64,000 bases of DNA, from NCBI GenBank assembly GCA_963932145.1, contig OZ010577.1, forward strand, positions 16,283,889 to 16,347,888, given 5' to 3'. Below the pieces are notes generated by a model that was given only the letters and a program-made list of their open reading frames with translations, did not search any database and was not told the DNA's origin. Below, one piece after another: positions 1 to 12,871 of this stretch (position 1 is the first letter of the stretch; every line of letters starts with the position of its first letter). This stretch comes from Acanthosepion lycidas. Taxonomy: Eukaryota > Mollusca > Cephalopoda > Sepiida > Sepiidae. The position numbers and the translations under genes were made by a program.

Positions 1-1817
1 CTCATACAGTGAGCGTAGCATGCAAAGGTTACGACTCACGTAACAGGGATTTCCTTGAAAAACTGTGTGGACGCAAAACGGATGATCGCAGTATTTTTCT
101 CTCATGCCGTGCGTTCTATTTACCTTTACATTCTTTCATTTAACTTTATGAACAGGCAAGAGCCTCCTCTAAAAGATGCTTACAATTATTTTTCATTCGA
201 ACTCATACAGTGAGCGTAGCATGCAAAGGATACTATTCATATAACAGGGATTTCCTTGAAAAACTGTGTGGACGCAAAATGGGTGATCGCTGTATGTTTT
301 TCTCCTGCCGTGCGTTCTATTTACCTTTACATTCCTTCATTTCACTTTATGAACAGGCAAGGGTCTCCTCTAAAACCGGCTTACAATTATTTTTCATTCG
401 AACTCATACAGTGAGCGTAGCATGCAAAGGTTACGACTCACGTAACAGGGATTTCCTTGAAAAACTGTGTGGACGCAAAATGGGTGATCGCAGTACGTTT
501 CTCTCCTGCCGTGCGTTCTATTTACCTTTACATTCTTTCATTTAACTTTATGAACAGGCAAGAGCCTCCTCTAAAACCGGCTTACATTTATTTTTCATTC
601 GAACTCATACAGTGAGCGTAGCATGCAAAGGATACTGTTCATATAACAGGGATTTCCTTGAAAAACTGTGTGGACGCAAAATGGGTGATCGCTGTATGTT
701 TCTCTCCTGCCGTGCGTTCTATTTACATTTACATTCTTTCATTTCACTTTATGAACAGGCAAGGGCCTCCTCTAAAACCGGCTTACAATTATTTTTCATT
801 CGAACTCATACAGTGAGCGTAGCATGCAAAGGATACTATTCATATAACAGGGATTTCCTTGAAAAACTGTGTGGACGCAAAATGGGTGATCGCTGTATGT
901 TTCTCTCCTGCCGTGCGTTCTATTTACCTTTACATTCTTTCATTTAACTTTATGAACAGGCAAGAGGCTCCTCTAAAAGCTGCTTACAATTATTTTTCAT
1001 TCGAACTCATACAGTGAGCGTAGCATGCAAAGGTTACGACTCACGTAACAGGGATTTCCTTGAAAAACTGTGTGGACGCAAAATGGATGATCGCAGTATT
1101 TTTCTCTCATACCGAACGTTCTATTTACCTTTACATTCTTTCATTTAACTTTATGAACAGGCAAGAGCCTCCTCTAAAAGATGCTTACAATTATTTTTCA
1201 TTCGAACTCATACAGTGAGCGTAGCATGCAAAGGATACTATTCATATAACAGGGATTTCCTTGAAAAACTGTGTGGACGCAAAATGGGTGATCGCTGTAT
1301 GTTTTTCTCCTGCCGTGCGTTCTATTTACGTTTACATTCCTTCATTTCACTTTATGAACAGGCAAGGGTCTCCTCTAAAACCGGCTTACAATTATTTTTC
1401 ATTCGAACTCATACAGTGAGCGTAGCATGCAAAGGTTACGACTCACGCAACAGGGATTTCCTTGAAAAACTGTGTGGACGCAAAATGGGTGATCGCTGTA
1501 TGTTTCTCTCCTGCCGTGCGTTCTATTTACCTTTACATTCTTTCATTTCACTTTATGAACAGGCAAGGGCCTCCTCTAAAACCGGCTTACAATTATTTTT
1601 CATTCGAACTCATACAATTAGCGTAGCATGCAAAGGATACTATTCATATAACAGGGATTTCATTGAAAAACTGTGTTGACGCAAAATGGGTGATCGCTGT
1701 ATGTTTCTCCCCTGCCGTGCGTTCTATTTACATTAACATTCTTTCATTTCACTTTATGAACAGGCAAGGGCCTCCTCTAAAACAGGCTTACAATTATTTT
1801 TCATTCGAACTCATACA

Positions 1818-2219
1818 GTGAGCGTAGCATGCAAAGGATACTATTCATATAACAGGGATTTCCTTGAAAAACTGTGTGGACGCAAAATGGGTGATCGCTG
1901 TATGTTTCTCTCCTGCCGTGCGTTCTATTTACCTTTACATTCTTTCATTTCACTTTATGAACAGGCAAGAGCCTCCTCTAAAACCGGCTTACAATTATTT
2001 TTCATTCGAACTCATACAGTGAGCGTAGCATGCAAAGGATACTATTTATATGACAGGGATTTCCTTGAAAAACTGTGTGGACGCAAAATGGGTGATCGCT
2101 GTACGTTTCTCTTCTGCCGTGCGTTCTATTTACCTTTACATTCTTTCATTTAACTTTATGAACAGGCAAGAGGCTCCTCTAAAAGCTGCTTACAATTATT
2201 TTTCATTCGAACTCATACA
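1818..2219 (+). repeat. 402-bp dimer, first tandem copy
   Basis: A pair of B monomers; the second carries TATTTATATGACAGG and GTACGTTTCTCTTC. The pair is followed directly by a second copy at 2220-2621 in which I see no difference. A third copy lies at 3426-3827 as part of the next 8-mer. This is a recent local dimer duplication inside one HOR unit. Confidence 0.9.
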
Positions 2220-2621
2220 GTGAGCGTAGCATGCAAAGGATACTATTCATATAACAGGGATTTCCTTGAAAAACTGTGTGGACGCAAAATGGGTGATCGC
2301 TGTATGTTTCTCTCCTGCCGTGCGTTCTATTTACCTTTACATTCTTTCATTTCACTTTATGAACAGGCAAGAGCCTCCTCTAAAACCGGCTTACAATTAT
2401 TTTTCATTCGAACTCATACAGTGAGCGTAGCATGCAAAGGATACTATTTATATGACAGGGATTTCCTTGAAAAACTGTGTGGACGCAAAATGGGTGATCG
2501 CTGTACGTTTCTCTTCTGCCGTGCGTTCTATTTACCTTTACATTCTTTCATTTAACTTTATGAACAGGCAAGAGGCTCCTCTAAAAGCTGCTTACAATTA
2601 TTTTTCATTCGAACTCATACA
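2220..2621 (+). repeat. 402-bp dimer, second tandem copy
   Basis: Appears identical to 1818-2219, including the private TATTTATATGAC and GTACGTTTCTCTTC markers in its second monomer. In the following 8-mer only one copy of the pair is present (3426-3827), so the duplication is specific to this unit. Confidence 0.9.
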
Positions 2622-5600
2622 GTGAGCGTAGCATGCAAAGGATACTATTCATATAACAGGGATTTCCTTGAAAAACTGTGTGGACGCAAAATGGGTGATC
2701 TCTGTATGTTTCTCTCCTGCCGTGCGTTCTATTTACCTTTACATTCTTTCATTTAACTTTATGAACAGGCAAGAGCCTCCTCTAAAAGATGCTTACAATT
2801 ATTTTTCATTCGAACTCATACAGTGAGCGAAGCATGCAAAGGATACTATTCATATAACAGGGATTTCCTTGAAAAACTGTGTGGACGCAAAATGGGTGAT
2901 CGCTGTATGTTTTTCTCCTGCCGTGCGTTCTATTTACGTTTACATTCCTTCATTTCACTTTATGAACAGGCAAGGGTCTCCTCTAAAACCGGCTTACAAT
3001 TATTTTTCATTCGAACTCATACAGTGAGCGTAGCATGCAAAGGTTACGACTCACGCAACAGGGATTTCCTTGAAAAACTGTGTGGACGCAAAATGGGTGA
3101 TCGCTGTATGTTTCTCTCCTGCCGTGCGTTCTATTTACCTTTACATTCTTTCATTTCACTTTATGAACAGGCAAGGGCCTCCTCTAAAACCGGCTTACAA
3201 TTATTTTTCATTCGAACTCATACAATTAGCGTAGCATGCAAAGGATACTATTCATATAACAGGGATTTCATTGAAAAACTGTGTTGACGCAAAATGGGTG
3301 ATCGCTGTATGTTTCTCCCCTGCCGTGCGTTCTATTTACATTAACATTCTTTCATTTCACTTTATGAACAGGCAAGGGCCTCCTCTAAAACAGGCTTACA
3401 ATTATTTTTCATTCGAACTCATACAGTGAGCGTAGCATGCAAAGGATACTATTCATATAACAGGGATTTCCTTGAAAAACTGTGTGGACGCAAAATGGGT
3501 GATCGCTGTATGTTTCTCTCCTGCCGTGCGTTCTATTTACCTTTACATTCTTTCATTTCACTTTATGAACAGGCAAGAGCCTCCTCTAAAACCGGCTTAC
3601 AATTATTTTTCATTCGAACTCATACAGTGAGCGTAGCATGCAAAGGATACTATTTATATGACAGGGATTTCCTTGAAAAACTGTGTGGACGCAAAATGGG
3701 TGATCGCTGTACGTTTCTCTTCTGCCGTGCGTTCTATTTACCTTTACATTCTTTCATTTAACTTTATGAACAGGCAAGAGGCTCCTCTAAAAGCTGCTTA
3801 CAATTATTTTTCATTCGAACTCATACAGTGAGCGTAGCATGCAAAGGATACTATTCATATAACAGGGATTTCCTTGAAAAACTGTGTGTACGCAAAATGG
3901 GTGATCGCTGTATGTTTCTCTCCTGCCGTGCGTTGTATTTACCTTTACATTCTTTCATTTAACTTTATGAACAGGCAAGAGGCTCCTCTAAAAGCTGCTT
4001 ACAATTATTTTTCATTCGAACTCATACAGTGAGCGTAGCATGCAAAGGTTACGACTCACGTAACAGGGATTTCCTTGAAAAACGGTGTGGACGCAAAATG
4101 GGTGATCGCTGTATGTTTCTCTCCTGCCGTGCGTTCTATTTACCTTTACATTCTTTCATTTAACTTTATGAACAGGCAAGAGGCTCCTCTAAAAGCTGCT
4201 TACAATTATTTTTCATTCGAACTCATACAGTGAGCGTAGCATGCAAAGGTTACGACTCACGTAACAGGGATTTCCTTGAAAAACTGTGTGGACGCAAAAT
4301 GGATGATCGCAGTATTTTTCTCTCATGCCGAACGTTCTATTTACCTTTACATTCTTTCATTTAACTTTATGAACAGGCAAGAGCCTCCTCTAAAAGATGC
4401 TTACAATTATTTTTCATTCGAACTCATACAGTGAGCGTAGCATGCAAAGGATACTATTCATATAACAGGGATTTCCTTGAAAAATTGTGTGGACGCAAAA
4501 TGGGTGATCGCTGTATGTTTTTCTCCTGCCGTGCGTTCTATTTACGTTTACATTCCTTCATTTCACTTTATGAACAGGCAAGGGTCTCCTCTAAAACCGG
4601 CTTACAATTATTTTTCATTCGAACTCATACAGTGAGCGTAGCATGCAAAGGTTACGACTCACGCAACAGGGATTTCCTTGAAAAACTGTGTGGACGCAAA
4701 ATGGGTGATCGCTGTATGTTTCTCTCCTGCCGTGCGTTCTATTTACCTTTACATTCTTTCATTTCACTTTATGAACAGGCAAGGGCCTCCTCTAAAACCG
4801 GCTTACAATTATTTTTCATTCGAACTCATACAATTAGCGTAGCATGCAAAGGATACTATTCATATAACAGGGATTTCATTGAAAAACTGTGTTGACGCAA
4901 AATGGGTGATCGCTGTATGTTTCTCCCCTGCCGTGCGTTCTATTTACATTAACATTCTTTCATTTCACTTTATGAACAGGCAAGGGCCTCCTCTAAAACA
5001 GGCTTACAATTATTTTTCATTCGAACTCATACAGTGAGCGTAGCATGCAAAGGATACTATTCATATAACAGGGATTTCCTTGAAAAACTGTGTGGACGCA
5101 AAATGGGTGATCGCAGTATTTTTCTCTCATGCCGTGCGTTCTATTTACCTTTACATTCTTTCATTTAACTTCATGAACAGGCAAGAGCCTCCTCTAAAAG
5201 ATGCTTACAATTATTTTTCATTCGAACTCATACAGTGAGCGAAGCATGCAAAGGATACTATTCATATAACAGGGATTTCCTTGAAAAACTGTGTGGACGC
5301 AAAATGGGTGATCGCTGTATGTTTCTCTCCTGCCGTGCGTTCTATTTACCTTTACATTCTTTCATTTCACTTTGTGAACAGGCAAGAGCCTCCTCTAAAA
5401 CCGGCTTACAATTATTTTTCATTCGAACTCATACAGTGAGCGTAGCATGCAAAGGATACTATACATATAACAGGGATTTCCTTGAAAAACTGTGTGGACG
5501 CAAAATGGGTGATCGCTGTATGTTTCTCTCCTGCCGTGCGTTCTATTTACCTTTACATTCTTTCATTTAACTTTATATAACAGGCAAGAGCCTCCTCTAA

Positions 5601-5837
5601 AAGCTGCTTACAATTATTTTTCATTCGAAGTCATACAGTGAGCGTAGCATGCAAAGGTTACGACTCACGTAACAGGGATTTCCTTGAAAAACTGTGTGTA
5701 CGCAAAATGGGTGATCGCTGTATGTTTCTCTCCTGCCGTGCGTTCTATTTACCTTTACATTCTTTCATTTAACTTTATGAACAGGCAAGAGCCTCCGCTA
5801 AATCTGCTTACAATTATTTTTCATTCGAACTCATACA

Positions 5838-6841
5838 GTGAGCGTAGCATGCAAAGGTTACGACTCACGTAACAGGGATTTCCTTGAAAAACTGTGTGGA
5901 CGCAAAATGGGTGATCGCTGTATGTTTCTCTCCTGCCGAGCGTTCTATTTACCTTTACATTCTTTCATTTCACTTTATGAACAGGCAAGAGCCTCCTCTA
6001 AAGCCGGCTTACAATTATTTTTCATTCGAACTCATACAGTTAGCGTAGCATGCAAAGGATACTATTCATATGACAGGGATTTCCTTGAAAAACTGTGTGG
6101 ACGCAAAATGGGTGATCGCTGAATGTTTCTCTCCTGCCGTGCGTTCTATTTACCTTTACATTCTTTCATTTAACTTTATGAACAGGCAAGAGGCTCCTCT
6201 AAAAGCTGCTTACAATTATTTTTCATTCGAACTCATACAGTGAGCGTAGCATGCAAAGGTTACGACTCACGTAACAGGGATTTCCTTGAAAAACTGTGTG
6301 GACGCAAAATGGGTGATCGCTGTATGTTTCTCTCCTGCCGTGCGTTCTATTTACCTTTACATTCTTTCATTTAACTTTATGAACAGGCAAGAGCCTCCTC
6401 TAAAACCGGCTTACAATTATTTTTCATTCGAACTCATACAGTGAGCGTAGCATGCAAAGGATACTATTCATATAACAGGGATTTCCTTGAAAAACTGTGT
6501 GGACGCAAAATGGGTGATCGCTGTATGTTTCTCTCCTGCCGTGCGTTCTATTTACCTTTACATTCTTTCATTTCACTTTATGAACAGGCAAGAGCCTCCT
6601 CTAAAACCGGCTTACTATTATTTTTCATTCGAACTCATACAGTGAGCGTAGCATGCAAAGGATACTATTCATATAACAGGGATTTCCTTGAAAAACTGTG
6701 TGGACGCAAAATGGGTGATCGCTGTATGTTTCTCTCCTGCCGTGCGTTCTATTTACCTTTACATTCTTTCATTTAACTTTATGAACAGGCAAGAGCCTCC
6801 TCTAAAAGCTGCTTACAATTATTTTTCATTCGAACTCATAC
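5838..6841 (+). repeat. Segment duplicated at 12872
   Basis: Five monomers share markers with 12872-13875: CTGCCGAGCG with TAAAGCCGGC in the first, CAGTTAGCG with TATGACAGG and CGCTGAATG in the second, and ACCGGCTTACTATT in the fourth. Likeness fails inside the fifth monomer, where 6642-6842 ends TTTAACTTTATG with AAAAGCTGC and 13676-13876 ends TTTAAATTTATG with CTCAAAGCTGC. The spacing is 7034 bp, or 35 monomers less the single base deleted near 11830. Confidence 0.8.
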
Positions 6842-7847
6842 AGTGAGCGTAGCATGCAAATGTTACGACTCACGTAACAGGGATTTCCTTGAAAAACTGT
6901 GTGGACGCAAAATGGGTGATCTCTGTATTTTTCTCTCCTGCCGTGCGTTCTATTTACCTTTACATTCTTTCATTTAACTTTATGAACAGGCAAGAGGCTC
7001 CTCTAAAAGCTGCTTACAATTATTTTTCATTCGAACTCATACAGTGAGCGTAGCATGCAAAGATTACGACTCACGTAACAGGGATTTCCTTGAAAAACTG
7101 TGTGGACGCAAAATGGGTGATCGCTGTATGATTCTCTCCTTCCGTGCGTTCTATTTACCTTTACATTATTTCATTTAACTTTATGAACAGGCACGAGGCT
7201 CCTCTAAAAGCTGCTTACAATTATTTTTCATTCGAACTCATACAGTGAGCGTAGCATGCAAAGGATACTATTCATATAACAGGGATTTCCTTGAAAAACT
7301 GTGTGGACGCAAAATGGGTGATCGCTGTATGCTTCTCTCCTGCCGTGCGTTCTATTTACCTTTACATTCTTTCATTTAACTTTATAAACAGGCAAGAGCC
7401 TCCTCTAAAAGCTGCTTACAATTATTTTTCATTCGAACTCATACAATGAGCGTAGCATGCAAAGGTTACGACTCACGTAACAGGGATTTCCTTGAAAAAC
7501 TGTGTGGACGCAAAATGGGTGATCGCTGTATGTTTCTCTCCTGCCGTGCGTTCTATTTACCTTTACATTCTTTCATTTAAATTTATGAACAGGCAAGAGG
7601 CTCCTCTCAAAGCTGCTTACAATTATTTTTCATTCGAACTCATATAGTCAGCGTAGCATGCAAAGGTTACGACTCACGTAACAGGGATTTCCTTGAAAAA
7701 CTGTGTGGACGCAAAATGGGTGATCGCTGTATGTTTCTCTTTTGCCGTACGTTCTATTTACCTTTACATTCTTTCATTTAACTTTATGAACAGGCAAGAG
7801 CCTCCTCTAAAACCGGCTTACAATTATTTTTCATTCGAACTCATACA
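6441..7847 (+). repeat. 7-mer HOR unit (1407 bp)
   Basis: Its monomers pair with those of 7848-9455 in order: ACCGGCTTACTATT (6441/7848), plain B (6642/8049), CAAATGTTAC (6843/8250), CAAAGATTAC with ATGATTCTCTCCTTCC (7044/8451), B (7245/8652), CATACAATGAGCG (7446/8853). The seventh monomer, 7647, combines the features of 9054 and 9255, so this unit is an 8-mer that has lost one monomer. Confidence 0.85.
7647..7847 (+). repeat. Hybrid monomer from unequal exchange
   Basis: The unit opens with ATAGTCAGCG and plain GGTTACGAC, as in 9054, but continues with CTCTTTTGCCGTACG, as in the next monomer type at 9255 (and 14078). One full monomer is therefore missing relative to 9054-9455. The switch lies between the box and the CTTTTGCC marker, within about 90 bp. 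Confidence 0.75.
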
Positions 7848-9455
7848 GTGAGCGTAGCATGCAAAGGATACTATTCATATAACAGGGATTTCCTTGAAAA
7901 ACTGTGTGGACGCAAAATGGGTGATCGCTGTATGTTTCTCTCCTGCCGTGCGTTCTATTTACCTTTACATTCTTTCATTTCACTTTATGAACAGGCAAGA
8001 GCCTCCTCTAAAACCGGCTTACTATTATTTTTCATTCGAACTCATACAGTGAGCGTAGCATGCAAAGGATACTATTCATATAACAGGGATTTCCTTGAAA
8101 AACTGTGTGGACGCAAAATGGGTGATCGCTGTATGTTTCTCTCCTGCCGTGCGTTCTATTTACCTTTACATTCTTTCATTTAACTTTATGAACAGGCAAG
8201 AGCCTCCTCTAAAAGCTGCTTACAATTATTTTTCATTCGAACTCATACAGTGAGCGTAGCATGCAAATGTTACGACTCACGTAACAGGGATTTCCTTGAA
8301 AAACTGTGTGGACGCAAAATGGGTGATCTCTGTATTTTTCTCTCCTGCCGTGCGTTCTATTTACCTTTACATTCTTTCATTTAACTTTATGAACAGGCAA
8401 GAGGCTCCTCTAAAAGCTGCTTACAATTATTTTTCATTCGAACTCATACAGTGAGCGTAGCATGCAAAGATTACGACTCACGTGACAGGGATTTCCTTGA
8501 AAAACTGTGTGGACGCAAAATGGGTGATCGCTGTATGATTCTCTCCTTCCGTGCGTTCTATTTACCTTTACATTATTTCATTTAACTTTATGAACAGGCA
8601 CGAGGCTCCTCTAAAAGCTGCTTACAATTATTTTTCATTCGAACTCATACAGTGAGCGTAGCATGCAAAGGATACTATTCATATAACAGGGATTTCCTTG
8701 AAAAACTGTGTGGACGCAAAATGGGTGATCGCTGTATGTTTCTCTCCTGCCGTGCGTTCTATTTACCTTTACATTCTTTCATTTAACTTTATAAACAGGC
8801 AAGAGCCTCCTCTAAAAGCTGCTTACAATTATTTTTCATTCGAACTCATACAATGAGCGTAGCATGCAAAGGTTACGACTCACGTAACAGGGATTTCCTT
8901 GAAAAACTGTGTGGACGCAAAATGGGTGATCGCCGTATGTTTCTCTCCTGCCGTGCGTTCTATTTACCTTTACATTCTTTCATTTAAATTTATGAACAGG
9001 CAAGAGGCTCCTCTCAAAGCTGCTTACAATTATTTTTCATTCGAACTCATATAGTCAGCGTAGCATGCAAAGGTTACGACTCACGTAACAGGGATTTCCT
9101 TGAAAAACTGTGTGGACGCAAAATGGGTGATCGCTGTATGTTTCTCTCCTGCCGTGCGTTCTATTTACCTTTACATTCTTTCATTTAAATTTATGAACAG
9201 GCAAGAGCCTCCTCTAAAAGCTGCTTACAATTATTTTTCATTCGAACTCATACAGTGAGCGTAGCATGCAAAGCTTACGACTCACGTAACAGGGATTTCC
9301 TTGAAAAACTGTGTGGACGCAAAATGGGTGATCGCTGTATGTTTCTCTTTTGCCGTACGTTCTATTTACCTTTACATTCTTTCATTTAACTTTATGAACA
9401 GGCAAGAGCCTCCTCTAAAAGCTGCTTACAATTATTTTTCATTCGAACTCATACA
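7848..9455 (+). repeat. 8-mer HOR unit (1608 bp)
   Basis: Eight monomers in the order described for 6441-7847, but with both the ATAGTCAGCG monomer (9054) and the AAGCTTACGAC/CTTTTGCCGTACG monomer (9255) present in full. The last of these is also the first monomer of the following block, so the unit boundary is arbitrary. Confidence 0.8.
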
Positions 9456-11063
9456 GTGAGCGTAGCATGCAAACGTTACGACTCACGTAACAGGGATTTC
9501 CTTGAAAAACTGTGTGGACGCAAAATGGGTGATCGCTGTATCTTTCTCTCCTGCCGTGCGTTCTATTTACCTTTACATTCTTTCATTTCGCTTTATGAAC
9601 AGGCAAGAGCCTCTTCTAAAACCGGCTTACAATTATTTTTCATTCGAACTCATACAGTGAGCGTAGCATGCAAAGGATACTATTCATATAACAGGGATTT
9701 CCTTGAAAAACTGTGTGGACGCAAAATGGGTGATCGCTGTATGTTTCTCTCCTGCCGTGCATTCTATTTACCTTTACATTCTTTCATTTAACTTTATGAA
9801 CAGGCAAGAAGCTCCTCTAAAATCTGCTTACAATTATTTTTCATTCGAACTCATACAGTGAGCGTAGCATGCAAAGGTTACGACTCACGTAACAGGGATT
9901 TCCTTGAAAAACTGTGTGGACGCAAAATGGGTGATCGCTGTATGTTTCTCTCCTGCCGTGCGTTCTATTTACCTTTACATTCTTTCATTTAAATTTATGA
10001 ACAGGCAAGAGCCTCCTCTAAAAGCTGCTTACAATTATTTTTCATTCGAACTCATACAGTGAGCGTAGCATGCAAAGCTTACGTCTCACGTAACAGGGAT
10101 TTCCTTGAAAAACTGTGTGGCCGCAAAATGGGTGGTCGCTGTATGTTTCTCTCCTGCCGTGCGTTCTATTTACCTTTACATTCTTTCATTTAAATTTATG
10201 AACAGGCAAGAGGCTCCTGTCAAAGCTGCTTACAATTATTTTTCATTCGAACTCATACAGTGAGCGTAGCATGCAAAGGTTACGACTCACGTAACAGGGA
10301 TTTCCTTGAAAAACTGTGTGGACGCAAAATGGGTGATCGCTGTATGATTCTCTCCTGCCGTGCGTTCTATTTACCTTTACATTATTTCATTTAACTTTAT
10401 GAACAGGCACGAGGCTCCTCTAAAAGCTGCTTACAATTATTTTTCATTCGAACTCATACAGTGAGCGTAGCATGCAAAGGATACTATTCATATAACAGGG
10501 ATTTCCTTGAAAAACTGTGTGGACGCAAAATGGGTGATCGCTGTATGTTTCTCTCCTGCCGTGCGTTCTATTTACCTTTACATTCTTTCATTTAACTTTA
10601 TAAACTGGCAAGAGCCTCCTCTAAAAGCTGCTTACAATTATTTTTCATTCGAACTCATACAATGAGCGTAGCATGCAAAGGTTACGACTCACGTAACAGG
10701 GATTTCCTAGAAAAACTGTGTGGACGCAAAATCGGTGATCGCTGTATGTTTCTCTCCTGCCGTGCGTTCTATTTACCTTTACATTTTTTCATTTAAATTT
10801 ATGAACAGGCAAGAGGCTCCTCTCAAAGCTGCTTACCATTATTTTTCATTCGAACTCATATAGTCAGCGTAGCATGCAAAGGTTACGACTCACGTAACAG
10901 GGATTTCCTTGAAAAACTGTGTGGACGCAAAATGGGTGATCGCTGTATGTTTCTCTCCTGCCGTGCGTTCTATTTACCTTTACATTCTTTCATTTAAATT
11001 TATGAACAGGCAAGAGCCTCCTCTAAAAGCTGCTTACAATTATTTTTCATTCGAACTCATACA
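9255..11063 (+). repeat. 9-mer HOR unit (1809 bp)
   Basis: Monomers in order: AAGCTTAC (9255), CAAACGTTAC with TTTCGCTTTATG (9456), B with GTGCATTC (9657), A with TTTAAATTT (9858), ACGTCTCAC with GTGGCCGC and GGTGGTCG (10059), ATGATTCTC (10260), B (10461), ACAATGAGCG with ATCGGTG (10662), ATAGTCAGCG (10863). The same series without the 10059 member forms the 8-mer at 14078-15685, so this is the 8-mer plus one monomer. A copy of the extra type occurs again at 18098. Confidence 0.85.
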
Positions 11064-12268
11064 GTGAGCGTAGCATGCAAAGCTTACGAATCACGTAACA
11101 GGGATTTCCTTGAAAAACTGTGTGGACGCAAAATGGGTGATCGCTGTATGTTTCTCTCCTGCCGTACGTTCTATTTACCTTTACATTCTTTCATTTAACT
11201 TTATGAACAGGCAAGAGGCTCCTCTAAAAGCTGCTTCCAATTATTTTTCATTCGAACTCATACAGTGAGCGTAGCATGCAAACGTTACGACTCACGTAAC
11301 TGGGATTTCCTTGAAAAACTGTGTGGACGCAAAATGGGTGATCGCTGTATTTTTCTCTCCTGCCGTGCGTTCTATTTACCTTTACATTCTTTCATTTCGC
11401 TTTATGAACAGGCAAGAGCCTCTTCTAAAACCGGCTTACAATTATTTTTCATTCGAACTCATACAGTGAGCGTAGCATGCAAAGGATACTATTCATATAA
11501 CAGGGATTTCCTTGAAAAACTGTGTGGACGCAAAATGGGTGATCGCTGTATGTTTCTCTCCTGCCGTGCATTCTATTTACCTTTACATTCTTTCATTTAA
11601 CTTTATGAACAGGCAAGAAACTCCTCTAAAATCTGCTTACAATTATTTTTCATTCGAACTCATACAGTGAGCGTAGCATGCAAAGGTTACGACTCACGTA
11701 ACAGGGATTTCCTTGAAAAACTGTGTGGACGCAAAATGGGTGATCGCTGTATGTTTCTCTCCTGCCGTGCGTTCTATTTACCTTTACATTCTTTCATTTA
11801 AATTTATGAACAGGCAAGAGCCTCCTCCAAAGCTGCTTACAATTATTTTTCATTCGAACTCATATAGTGAGCGTAGCATGCAAAGGTTACGACTCACGTA
11901 ACAGGGATTTCCTTGAAAAACTGTGTGGACGCAAAATGGGTGATCGCTGTATGTTTCTCTCCTCCCGTGCGTTCTATTTACCTTTACATTCTTTCATTTA
12001 AATATATGAACAGGCAAGAGCCTCCTCTAAAAGCTGCTTACAATTACTTTTCATTCGAACTCATACAGTGAGCGTAGCATGCAAAGGTTACGAATCACGT
12101 AACAGGGATTTCCTTGAAAAACTGTGTGGACGCAAAATGGGTGATCGCTGTATGTTTCTCTCCTGCCGTGCGTTCTATTTACCTTTACATTCTTTCATTT
12201 AACTTTATGAACAGGCAAGAGGCTCCTCTAAAAGCTGCTTACAATTATTTTTCATTCGAACTCATACA

Positions 12269-12469
12269 GTGAGCGTAGCATGCAAAGGATACTATTCATA
12301 TAACAGGGATTTCCTTGAAAAACTGTGTGGACGCAAAATGGGTGATCGCTGTATGTTTCTCTCCTGCCGTGCGTTCTATTTACCTTTACATTCTTTCATT
12401 TAACTTTATGAACAGGCAAGAGCCTCCTCTAAAAGCTGCTTACAATTATTTTTCATTCGAACTCATACA
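12269..12469 (+). repeat. Archetypal type B monomer (palindrome lost)
   Basis: This unit equals the type A archetype except in the 17-bp box near the start, where GTTACGACTCACGTAAC is replaced by GATACTATTCATATAAC. Five bases differ, four of them in the palindrome arms, and two CpGs are lost. The rest of the unit shows no other difference that I can see. Type B monomers make up about 20 of 29 units in the first 5.8 kb, 5 of 20 in 14078-18097 and roughly 8 of 52 in the last 10 kb, so the two classes are unevenly spread. Confidence 0.93.
12288..12304. other. 17-bp box, disrupted version (type B)
   Basis: The same offset in type B monomers reads GATACT-ATTCA-TATAAC. Two changes in each arm and one in the spacer abolish the inverted repeat and both CpGs. 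The version is very uniform among type B copies; rare intermediates exist, such as GATACGACTCACGTAAC at 59284 and GATACGATTCATATAAC at 54660, which suggest limited recombination or stepwise change within the box. Confidence 0.55.
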
Positions 12470-12871
12470 GTGAGCGTAGCATGCAAAGGTTACGCCTCAC
12501 GTAACAGGGATTTCCTTGAAAAACTGTGTGGACGCAAAATGGGTGATCGCTGTATGTTTGTCTCCTGCCGTGCGTTCTATTTACCTTTACATTCTTTCAT
12601 TTAAATTTATGAACAGGCAAGAGGCTCCTCTAAAAGCTGCTTACAATTATTTTTCATTCGAACTCATATAGTGAGCGTAGCATGCAAAGGTTACGACTCA
12701 CGTAACAGGGATTTCCTTGAAAAACTGTGTGGACGCAAAATGGGTGATCGCTGTATGTTTCTCTCCTGCCGTGCGTTCTATTTACCTTTACATTCTTTCA
12801 TTTAAATTTATGAACAGGCAAGAGCCTCCTCTAAAAGCTGCTTACGATTATTTTTCATTCGAACTCATACA

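Larger units (their letters stand above)
9..5837 (+). repeat. Left block: B-rich irregular 8-mer HOR
   Basis: Twenty-nine monomers, about 20 of them type B. A marker trio recurs at 1215-1817, 2823-3425 and 4431-5033, exactly 1608 bp (8 monomers) apart. Its members are a B monomer with TTTTTCTCC, an A monomer with ACTCACGCAAC, and a B monomer beginning ATTAGCG with TTCATTG and GTGTTGACG. Between the trios the monomer content varies: 1818-2621 holds a duplicated pair, while 3828-4430 holds different monomers. Many units in this block carry TTTCAC where the consensus has TTTAAC. The block ends with a 202-bp monomer (5436-5637) and a 200-bp monomer (5638-5837). Confidence 0.85.
11064..12871 (+). 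repeat. Incomplete HOR copy and transition
   Basis: The first four monomers (11064, 11265, 11466, 11667) repeat the start of the 9-mer 1809 bp further on. From 11867 the order changes: TTTAAATATATG monomer, ACGAATCACG monomer (12068), a plain B (12269), ACGCCTCACG with TTTGTCTCC (12470) and an ATAGTGAGCG monomer (12671). The 11667 monomer is 200 bp because one base is missing in CCTCCTCCAAAGC. Much of 11667-12469 recurs at 17897-18900, including the one-base loss of the same kind at 18255. Confidence 0.75.

Noticed and set aside
6843-7043. Octamer transcription-factor motif ATGCAAAT in monomers such as 6843, 8250, 26539, 27545 and 31766
   Set aside because: It arises by a single change from the consensus ATGCAAAG, spread by copying of a few units. 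No sign of independent selection.
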